A stretch of 9,770 nt of DNA, taken from the NCBI GenBank assembly GCA_900542275.1, contig UQMW01000056.1, positions 1 to 9,770 of the forward strand, read 5' to 3'. Below the pieces are notes generated by a model. It made no database searches. It was not told the DNA's origin and worked only from the letters and a program-made list of their open reading frames with translations. Both the position numbers and the translations under genes were made by a program. This DNA comes from an uncultured Collinsella sp. Its GTDB lineage: Bacteria > Actinomycetota > Coriobacteriia > Coriobacteriales > Coriobacteriaceae. Every line of letters begins with the position of its first letter. Within the stretch, counting starts at the first letter, position 1. Positions 1 to 5,814 of the stretch are shown piece by piece.

Positions 1-4
1 GAGC

Positions 5-29
5 CGGAGAGCACTTAATGTGCTCTCCG
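5..29. terminator. Perfect 10-bp stem-loop beyond the LTA-synthase gene
   Basis: Positions 5-14 (cggagagcac) pair perfectly with 20-29 (gtgctctccg) around a 5-base loop, ttaat. There is no T-run after it on the plus strand. On the minus strand only four bases follow before the window edge, so a U-tail cannot be judged. It lies 76 bases past the stop codon of the minus-strand LTA-synthase gene. It could terminate that gene, a neighbour outside the window, or both. The hairpin is directly visible; the terminator role is inferred. Confidence 0.5.
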
Positions 30-70
30 TGCGAGCAGGACTGTCCGAGCAGGGAACCTTACGTTCCGCG

Positions 71-82
71 CCGCCCGGGCGG
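71..82. repeat. 12-bp GC palindrome ccgcccgggcgg
   Basis: A perfect palindrome lies between the LTA-synthase stop codon and the hairpin at 5-29. As RNA it could form only a short stem with a 4-base loop. The outer bases gttc (63-66) and gaac (85-88) could add pairing after a mismatched bulge. It may help the upstream hairpin in 3'-end formation, or it may be chance in GC-rich sequence. Confidence 0.3.
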
Positions 83-104
83 ACGAACCAGGTCGATAGA
101 CCCG

Positions 105-2405
105 CTACTTGATTTTGGTCGTGCCCGGCGCCAGGTTGGGGTCGGTCTCGTTGGCCTCGGTCTGGAAGTGCTCGGTGTACACGTTCTTGCCGTCGCGGAA
201 CATCTCGTAATACTGCATCTTGGCGTAATCCTCGCGTGCCTTGGTGGCGGCTGCGGCAGCGGCGTCGTCACCGGTGACGTTGGAGGAAAGCGCCCAGCGC
301 AGGCTGGCGTCCTCGTAGCCCACGGAGTTGATGGCGGGCAGCGACTCTCGCAGCGTCATGTGCGCTTTCTGGTAGTCGGTCAGCGGGGCGCCGATCAGCT
401 GCATCAGCTGGGTGGACAGGTAGTTGGTAGACAAGTCGTCGACCTCGCTCGTCTGGTCGCAGCCGGCAACGTCGTAGTTGGCCCAGATGATGTAGTCGGT
501 CTGCCACAGACGCTCCTGGTGGGTGGCGTCGTCCTCGCCGGTAAACCACTTGTCGTTGAACTTGGACGGGAAGAACGGCTGATGGTCGCCCCAGAACACC
601 ACGACCACCTTGCGGTCGAGCTTGCTCAGGGCGTTGAGGAAGTAGCGCAGCGCCTGATCGGACTGCTCGATGCACGAGACATACTCGTCGACATCGGAGA
701 GCGTGCCGTCCTCGACGGTCTTGGCGTCCAGGTCGGTCGTGTCGATGTTCAGGTGCATCTGCTTGTCGACCGGCAGCAGACCCGTATCGTAGCCCGAGTG
801 GTTCTGCATGGTCACGTCGAAGATAAACTGCGGATCGGCGTTCTGGTCGAGCAGCTCAAGAATCTTGTCGTAGGTAGCCTGGTCGGTCACCATGCCGCGC
901 AGGGTATCGGCGCCCTGGAAATCGTTGATGGACAGGAACTGGTCAAAGCCAAAGTCCTTGTAGACGTTCTCGCGGTTCCAGTTGGTCGCGTGGTTGGGGT
1001 GCATGGCCGTGGTGGAATATCCGAGCGACTTGAACTGCTCTGCCAGGTTCCCAGTCGTTTCCATGTTGTAGATGGTGTAGGGGTACACGCCCGAGCCCAG
1101 GTTGGCCATGGAGTTGCCGGTCATAAACTCAAACTCGGTATTGGCGGTACCGCCGCCGTAGGCGCTCACATAGAGCTTGCCGCGACTGAGGCAGTTGGAC
1201 AGGCTCTTAAAGTACTGCGGACCCTCGTAGCCGGCGCGCATGTTCTGGTAGATCGACAGATCCGAGAACGTCTCGTTCATGATGGCGATGACCGTGGGCT
1301 TCTCGCTGTCGAACTGCTCCTTTGCGGCGGCGCGCTCGTCGCTCTTGGCGGCGTCGGACTTGTCGTAGGCCTTGGCGTACTTTTTGAGCGTGGTCTTGGC
1401 ATCGTCGACGGAGTAGTCGGCGGGTTTGGGCGGCTTGATGGACTGCGCCGCACTAATAAAGGCAGGCAGGTAGCCCTCGCGCCAGTAGCTCTCGAGCGGA
1501 CGCCAGGTGTAGACGGTGATGCCGAGGGTGTTGTAGTAGTCGATAAGCGTGACATGCGCGGTCACGCCGCCCAGGCACAGCACCGCCACGAGCAGGTTGA
1601 TGAGCAGCATGCGCTTGGCGTTGGCGGCACCCTTTTGACGGTGCGGTGCCACCAGGCCGGCGTACTCGCATAGCAGCATGGCGATGGCGGTAAAGCCCAT
1701 GGACAGCACGCAGAACAGCGAGATCGAGAAGGTGTAGCCGTTGCCGGCGACCGCGGCGGCGGTGGAGATGGCCGAAAGGTCGCCCGGCTGGATGGGCATG
1801 GATTTAAACGTGATGACGAAGAACTCGGCAATGCCCAGGACAAAGAGGGCAAAGGCCAGGACCGCGGGAGCTGCGCCGTGGCGCTGGAATAGGAAGAACA
1901 GGCCGGTCATGAGCACGGTGATGATGGCCCACTCGAGCAGGATGCACAGGGGGTAGACCCAGGTAAAGTCGTGGTTGGACGAGACCTCCATGCCCAGCAG
2001 CGCAAAGACGCCGGCGAGCAGCAGGCACAGGACGGCGGCGACGAGCGGTTTGCCCACAAAGGCGCCGCGCAGGCGGGCGAGCTTGCCGGTGGGGGCGGGG
2101 GCGTCGGCAGAGGCGAACGCAAAGACGCGCGGGGCGAGGCGGTCGCGGGCGATGCTGGCCCAAGCGCATCCGGTGAGAATGGCGTTGGTCAGGATGAGCA
2201 TCACAAAGGCGAGCGGCTCGTTTTGAGCGACGAGGCCAATGGCGCCCCAAATGGTCAAAAAGAGCTGGAACAGGCCGAAGGCGACGCTCCATCCAAGAGC
2301 GCTTTTGGCAACGGTGCCCGACTGAGCGCGAATGGCCTTGGCCTCGCGCAAGACAAGGTAGACGGTCGCCGCAAGACCGACGAGCGAGATGGCGGCAGCG
2401 AACAT
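105..2405 (-). CDS. LTA-synthase-family membrane phosphoglycerol transferase (sulfatase fold)
   Basis: This 766-aa protein has two parts. The N-terminal part has about eight hydrophobic segments (roughly residues 1-22, 37-61, 64-86, 119-140, 148-174, 178-201, 223-248, 265-287). The rest is an extracytoplasmic alkaline-phosphatase-superfamily domain from about residue 370. Expected catalytic and metal-site motifs are present: NETFSD (Glu378), GGGTANTEF (Thr420, the likely nucleophile), NWNRENVYKDFGFD, QNHSGYD (His536) and WGDHQPF (Asp607, His608). LtaS enzymes move glycerol phosphate from phosphatidylglycerol onto a glycolipid or growing polymer at the outer face of the membrane. The exact acceptor here is unknown. 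S. aureus LtaS has five membrane segments, so this membrane domain is larger. I prefer ATG at 2405, because AGGAG lies 7 bases upstream of it. A GTG at 2420 would add five residues and has no comparable ribosome site. It is transcribed alone, divergently from the nitroreductase. Confidence 0.88.
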   Translation of the reverse strand: MFAAAISLVGLAATVYLVLREAKAIRAQSGTVAKSALGWSVAFGLFQLFLTIWGAIGLVAQNEPLAFVMLILTNAILTGCAWASIARDRLAPRVFAFASADAPAPTGKLARLRGAFVGKPLVAAVLCLLLAGVFALLGMEVSSNHDFTWVYPLCILLEWAIITVLMTGLFFLFQRHGAAPAVLAFALFVLGIAEFFVITFKSMPIQPGDLSAISTAAAVAGNGYTFSISLFCVLSMGFTAIAMLLCEYAGLVAPHRQKGAANAKRMLLINLLVAVLCLGGVTAHVTLIDYYNTLGITVYTWRPLESYWREGYLPAFISAAQSIKPPKPADYSVDDAKTTLKKYAKAYDKSDAAKSDERAAAKEQFDSEKPTVIAIMNETFSDLSIYQNMRAGYEGPQYFKSLSNCLSRGKLYVSAYGGGTANTEFEFMTGNSMANLGSGVYPYTIYNMETTGNLAEQFKSLGYSTTAMHPNHATNWNRENVYKDFGFDQFLSINDFQGADTLRGMVTDQATYDKILELLDQNADPQFIFDVTMQNHSGYDTGLLPVDKQMHLNIDTTDLDAKTVEDGTLSDVDEYVSCIEQSDQALRYFLNALSKLDRKVVVVFWGDHQPFFPSKFNDKWFTGEDDATHQERLWQTDYIIWANYDVAGCDQTSEVDDLSTNYLSTQLMQLIGAPLTDYQKAHMTLRESLPAINSVGYEDASLRWALSSNVTGDDAAAAAATKAREDYAKMQYYEMFRDGKNVYTEHFQTEANETDPNLAPGTTKIK

Positions 2406-2618
2406 GCTGAGACTCCTCACAAACTAAAACCTACGAAAGCGGGGGTTTACCCGATTGTTACCAAGATATGCGCTGCATTTGGTGACTGCGCACAACAACC
2501 AGCCATAATAACGCGCGTGCGTGGCGGTGTTGCGCAATGTAGCGGCGACCTGCGCGATAATGGACGGGAATTACACGGAAACGTAAAGGCTTCTTAAAGA
2601 AATGGCGAGGGTAGGGCG
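2406..2618. promoter_or_regulatory. Divergent intergenic region, weak promoter-like signals
   Basis: About 210 bases separate the minus-strand LTA-synthase gene from the plus-strand nitroreductase gene, so both promoters should lie here. On the plus strand, GATAAT at 2556-2561 and CATAAT at 2504-2509 each match five of six -10 positions. TATTAT read on the minus strand at 2510-2505 also matches five of six. None has a convincing -35 at 16-18 bases. An imperfect dyad joins 2503-2516 (CCAT...CGCGC) to 2552-2563 (GCGCG...ATGG) and overlaps these hexamers. I see no small gene here. Confidence 0.4.
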
Positions 2619-3491
2619 ATGAGCGAGCAGGTTTGCAAGGCGGACATGGGCAGCGACGGAGCTGCGGTCGTGGATACATACGGCTATCCGGTCGAGACTA
2701 CGGGCAACGCGGTGCTGGACATCTTGGAGCATCGCTCGTCTACGCGTGCCTTCGCGCGTGATGACGATGACCGTCCCGTGGCGGTGACCGACGAACAGCG
2801 GGCGGCGATTCTGCATGCGGCGAGCCGTGCGCCGTCGGCAGGCGCCATGATGATGTATTCCATCGTGAGCATTCGCGAGCAGGCTACGCTGGACCGTCTG
2901 GCCGACCTGTGCGATCACCAGCCCATGATCGCCAAGGCGCCCTGGGCACTCATATTTGTGGTCGATTATGCCAAGTGGATCGATCTGTTTGAGCACGCGG
3001 GTTGCTTTGAGCCCGAGTTTGTCGAGCGCACGGGCAAGGCGCCCCGTCGTGCACCGGGTCTGGGTGACTTTGCCATCGCGGCGCAGGACGCCGTGATCGC
3101 CGCGCAAAACGCCGTGGTTGCCGCCGAGGCCCTGGGGCTGGGGAGCTGCTACATCGGTGATATCGTCGAAAATGCCGAGGAAGTGGCCGAGCTGCTGGAT
3201 CTGCCTCCCTATACCATGCCGCTGTCGATGCTCATCATCGGCACGCCCCGCAAGGAGCGTCCGGCAATCGCGCATCCCGTGGTGAACCTGGTGCACGAGG
3301 AGCGTTATTGTCGCGCCGACGCCGCGACGATGGATGCGCAGGTGGCCGAGATGGATGCGATGTTTCGCCCGCACGCCCGCGAGGTGGGCGACCGCGTCAT
3401 CGACATCTACACCCGTAAGCACACGAGCCCCTTTATGGCCGAGATGAGCCGCTCTATGGAGTGGTGGTTCAAAAACTGGCTCGGAAAATGA
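2619..3491 (+). CDS. Nitroreductase family protein (NfsA/FRP-like flavin reductase)
   Basis: The protein has 290 residues and is predicted cytoplasmic, with no signal peptide or membrane segment. HRSSTRAF (38-45) fits the N-terminal FMN-phosphate-binding motif of the family. APSAGAMMMY (71-80) follows. The helix DAVIAAQNAVVAAEALGLGSCYIGDI (from 157) is typical of the NfsA/FRP branch, followed by the strand PLSMLIIGTP (201-210). Members use FMN and NAD(P)H to reduce nitro compounds, quinones or flavins; the natural substrate cannot be read from sequence. It is longer than the roughly 240 aa of NfsA. The extra length is a C-terminal tail ending in WWFKNWLGK and a short N-terminal lead. The ATG at 2619 is supported by the purine-rich GAGGGTAGGG just upstream. 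It appears monocistronic: its stop is followed one base later by a long palindrome, and kup has its own promoter. Confidence 0.85.
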   Translation: MSEQVCKADMGSDGAAVVDTYGYPVETTGNAVLDILEHRSSTRAFARDDDDRPVAVTDEQRAAILHAASRAPSAGAMMMYSIVSIREQATLDRLADLCDHQPMIAKAPWALIFVVDYAKWIDLFEHAGCFEPEFVERTGKAPRRAPGLGDFAIAAQDAVIAAQNAVVAAEALGLGSCYIGDIVENAEEVAELLDLPPYTMPLSMLIIGTPRKERPAIAHPVVNLVHEERYCRADAATMDAQVAEMDAMFRPHAREVGDRVIDIYTRKHTSPFMAEMSRSMEWWFKNWLGK

Positions 3492-3492
3492 C

Positions 3493-3527
3493 GAATGTGA
3501 CAAAGGGGGCGTCCCTTTGTCACATTC
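3493..3527. terminator. 15-bp perfect palindrome after the nitroreductase
   Basis: Positions 3493-3507 (gaatgtgacaaaggg) pair without mismatch with 3513-3527 (ccctttgtcacattc) around the loop ggcgt. The palindrome starts one base after the nitroreductase TGA. No T-run follows in either direction. It is therefore either a tailless transcript-end hairpin that stabilises or terminates the mRNA, or a dispersed palindromic repeat. It shares a core with the terminator at 5750-5784. Confidence 0.65.
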
Positions 3528-3539
3528 CATATCGCCGCG

Positions 3540-3555
3540 GTGGCCTAAAGGCCGC
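3540..3555 (+). repeat. Small GC hairpin upstream of the kup promoter
   Basis: GGCC at 3542-3545 pairs with GGCC at 3550-3553. The stem is extended by T3546-A3549 inside, and by T3541-G3554 and G3540-C3555 outside. It lies just past the 15-bp palindrome and could add to termination or be a protein-binding dyad. Alone it is too short to call. Confidence 0.25.
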
Positions 3556-3609
3556 ATAAATGTTTATCTAGCTGGGAAAACGGTGCCATTAAAATATGGG
3601 CTGATTACA

Positions 3610-3615
3610 TATAAT
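3610..3615 (+). promoter_or_regulatory. kup promoter, perfect -10 TATAAT without a clear -35
   Basis: TATAAT at 3610-3615 matches the primary-sigma -10 consensus exactly and lies in an AT-rich patch unusual for this window. Positions 3586-3592, where the -35 should be, read ccattaa and do not resemble TTGACA. There is also no TGn extension. The predicted start near 3622 would leave a leader of about 30 bases before the kup ATG. A strong -10 with a poor -35 often marks an activator-dependent promoter. The OmpR-type regulator encoded downstream is an obvious candidate, but that is inference. Confidence 0.6.
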
Positions 3616-3650
3616 CCCGTCGAACGTTAAAATTGGGAGGAAACCGGCTT

Positions 3651-5678
3651 ATGGAACAAAAGGCCAAGGAGGCAGCTTCGCACGCTGCGATTCCTGTGAG
3701 CATCTCGGCGATGCTCGTCACGCTGGGCGTGGTGTACGGCGATATCGGCACCAGCCCTATGTATGTAACTAAGGCGCTCGTTGCCGGCAACGGCGGCATC
3801 GGAAGCGTCACGCAGGAGTTCGTGCTCGGCGCGCTCTCCCTTGTCGTGTGGACGGTCACGCTGCTGACGACCGTCAAGTACGTGCTGATCTCGCTGCGCG
3901 CCGACAACCACGGCGAGGGCGGCATCTTTGCCCTGTACAGCCTGGTCAAGCGCTGCGGCAAGTGGCTCATCATCCCCGCCATGCTGGGCGGCGCGGCGCT
4001 CCTCGCCGACGGCATCCTGACGCCTGCCGTTACCGTCACCACGGCCATCGAGGGCCTGCGCACCATCCCGGCGGTCCATGCCGTGCTCGGTGACGACCAG
4101 GGTCGTGTCGTCGCCATCACGCTTGCCATCATCATCGCGCTCTTCTTGGTGCAGCGCATCGGCACGGCCAAGATCGGTCACGCCTTCGGCCCCATCATGA
4201 CGCTGTGGTTTTTGTTCCTGGGCGGCACGGGCCTGTTCTTTGTCTGCCAGTATCCCGCGGTGCTGCTGTGCCTCAACCCGTTGCGTGGCATCGCTTTTCT
4301 GCTGAGCCCCAACAACCACGCGGGCATCATGATTCTGGGCAGCTGCTTCCTTGCCACCACCGGTGCCGAGGCGCTCTACTCCGACATGGGCCATGTGGGC
4401 CGCGGCAACATCTACGCCACCTGGCCGTTCGTTAAGTGCTGCCTGCTGCTGTCCTACATGGGCCAGGGCGCGTGGCTTATCAACAACGCCGGCAACCCGG
4501 AGCTCATGGGTATCGCCGACCTCAACCCCTTCTACCAGATGCTCGCCCCGGGTCTGCGCCCCTTTGCCGTCGGCCTTTCCACCGTCGCGGCCATCATCGC
4601 CTCGCAGGCGCTCATCACCGGCGCATTCTCGCTGGTGTCCGAGGCCAGCCGCCTGGACCTCATGCCGCATATGCAGGTCTTCTATCCTGCCGAGACCAAG
4701 GGCCAGCTCTACATCCCCATGGTCAACAACGTCATGCTTGTCGGCTGCGTCATCGTGGTGCTGCTGTTCCAGAACTCGGCTCATATGGAAGCCGCCTACG
4801 GCCTTGCCATTACGCTGACTATGATGTGCACCACGCTGCTGCTCTTCTTCTACCTGCACGAGGAGCGCAATCTCAAGGTCGCGCCGTGGATCTTTGCTGC
4901 CTTCTTCCTTTTGCTCGAGGGTTTCTTCTTTGTGAGCTCGCTCACCAAGTTCTTCCACGGCGGCTACTTCACCATCCTTATGGCTGCACTCATCATGGGC
5001 ATTATGGTGTGCTGGTACAACGGCACGGCGGTCGAGCAACGTCAGTTTACGCTGCTGCCGCTGCGCAGCTATCTGCCGCAGCTCAAGCGCCTGCGCGACG
5101 ACGACCGCTACGAGCTCATGAGCGACAATATCGTGTACCTGACCAAGGACACCAACACCGACTATATCGACCGCGATATCGTCTACTCGATTTTGGATAA
5201 GCACCCCAAGCGCGCTCGTGCCTGGTGGTTCGTGAATGTCGAGACCATGGAGGAGCCGCATACCTTTGCCTACTCGGTCGAGACGTTCGGCACCGACTAC
5301 GTGTTCCGCGTGCATCTGTATCTGGGCTACAAGATCAACCAGCGCGTCAATGCTTACCTGCGTCAGGTTGTTCAGGATCTGGCTGCCAGCGGCGAGCTGC
5401 CGGCGCAGACGCATGACTACTCGGTCTACAAGGACCCGGGCAACATCGGTACGTTTAAGTTCGTCATGATCCGCAAGCTGCTGGCGCCCGAAAGCGACGT
5501 GGAGCCCAGCGAGCGTACGGCCATCACGCTCAAGTACATCATCCGCCGCGCCGCCGGCACGCCTGCGCGCTGGTACGGCCTGGAGAACTCCAACGTGAGC
5601 TTTGAGTACGTGCCGCTGTTCACCAAGTTTAAGGCCGTGAGCAAGATGCAGCGCCTGGCTCCCGACGAGCGTCCGTAG
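3651..5678 (+). CDS. kup: Kup-family potassium uptake transporter
   Basis: This 675-aa membrane protein is a low-affinity K+ (probably H+-coupled) importer of the KUP/HAK/KT family; E. coli Kup has 622 aa. Family hallmarks appear in the expected order. They are GVVYGDIGTSP (26-36), DNHGEGGIFALYSL (85-98), DGILTPAVTVTTAIEGL (120-136), TGAEALYSDMGHVG (237-250), QALITGAFSLVSEASRL (319-335) and FFHGGYFTILMAALIMGIMV (434-453). The membrane core ends near residue 456. A cytoplasmic C-terminal domain of about 215 residues follows. ATG 3651 is the start: GGGAGGA (3635-3641) lies 9 bases before it. An in-frame TTG at 3633 sits inside that ribosome site and is rejected. The gene has its own -10 upstream and a strong terminator downstream, ahead of a KdpD-like kinase and KdpE-like regulator. 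That arrangement suggests a potassium-homeostasis locus. Confidence 0.95.
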   Translation: MEQKAKEAASHAAIPVSISAMLVTLGVVYGDIGTSPMYVTKALVAGNGGIGSVTQEFVLGALSLVVWTVTLLTTVKYVLISLRADNHGEGGIFALYSLVKRCGKWLIIPAMLGGAALLADGILTPAVTVTTAIEGLRTIPAVHAVLGDDQGRVVAITLAIIIALFLVQRIGTAKIGHAFGPIMTLWFLFLGGTGLFFVCQYPAVLLCLNPLRGIAFLLSPNNHAGIMILGSCFLATTGAEALYSDMGHVGRGNIYATWPFVKCCLLLSYMGQGAWLINNAGNPELMGIADLNPFYQMLAPGLRPFAVGLSTVAAIIASQALITGAFSLVSEASRLDLMPHMQVFYPAETKGQLYIPMVNNVMLVGCVIVVLLFQNSAHMEAAYGLAITLTMMCTTLLLFFYLHEERNLKVAPWIFAAFFLLLEGFFFVSSLTKFFHGGYFTILMAALIMGIMVCWYNGTAVEQRQFTLLPLRSYLPQLKRLRDDDRYELMSDNIVYLTKDTNTDYIDRDIVYSILDKHPKRARAWWFVNVETMEEPHTFAYSVETFGTDYVFRVHLYLGYKINQRVNAYLRQVVQDLAASGELPAQTHDYSVYKDPGNIGTFKFVMIRKLLAPESDVEPSERTAITLKYIIRRAAGTPARWYGLENSNVSFEYVPLFTKFKAVSKMQRLAPDERP

Positions 5679-5730
5679 TCGACGTCTGCTGTTTGTCTAG
5701 CGACCGCAGGCTGCAAAGGCTATACACTTG

Positions 5731-5794
5731 AAACCACCACAAGGAGGCCACCACCGCAAAGGTGTCAGTCCCCTTTGTGGTGGTTTTTGTTTTT
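5731..5794 (+). terminator. Terminator after kup with two competing 5' arms
   Basis: The strongest fold pairs 5750-5762 with 5772-5784. It is 13 bp with one G-U wobble (G5756-T5778) and a 9-base loop, and is followed by a T-tract at 5784-5794 broken by one G. This is a classic intrinsic terminator on the plus strand, 72 bases past the kup stop. A second upstream arm, aaaccaccacaa (5731-5742), is perfectly complementary to 5775-5786, so it competes for the same 3' arm. The terminator lies 21 bases before the kinase ATG. It therefore limits read-through from kup and could act as an attenuator of the two-component genes. Confidence 0.85.
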
Positions 5795-5814
5795 GAGAGA
5801 GGGGCGGGGCGCTG

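Noticed and set aside
18..1673. A 551-codon open frame on the plus strand opposite the LTA-synthase gene
   Set aside because: It mirrors a gene with clear catalytic motifs. Its protein is a Val/Gly/Leu/His-rich composition with no recognisable domain, as expected from the complement of GC-biased codons.
2406..2420. GTG start for the LTA-synthase gene, adding five residues
   Set aside because: The GTG precedes the AGGAG that is correctly spaced for ATG 2405.
3633..3650. TTG start for kup, adding six residues
   Set aside because: The TTG lies within the GGGAGGA ribosome site that serves ATG 3651.
3627..5414. A 595-codon open frame on the minus strand opposite kup
   Set aside because: It is a shadow of the unmistakable Kup frame, rich in His, Gln, Arg and Asp, with no domain or ribosome site.
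5721..5726. TATACA as a -10 for the kinase gene
   Set aside because: It matches only four of six bases and has no -35 at an acceptable distance. An independent kinase promoter is possible but not shown.
5741..5747. AAGGAGG as a ribosome site for a gene
   Set aside because: No ATG, GTG or TTG lies at the usual spacing. The nearest GTG (5762) is 14 bases away, and the segment is part of the terminator's competing stem.
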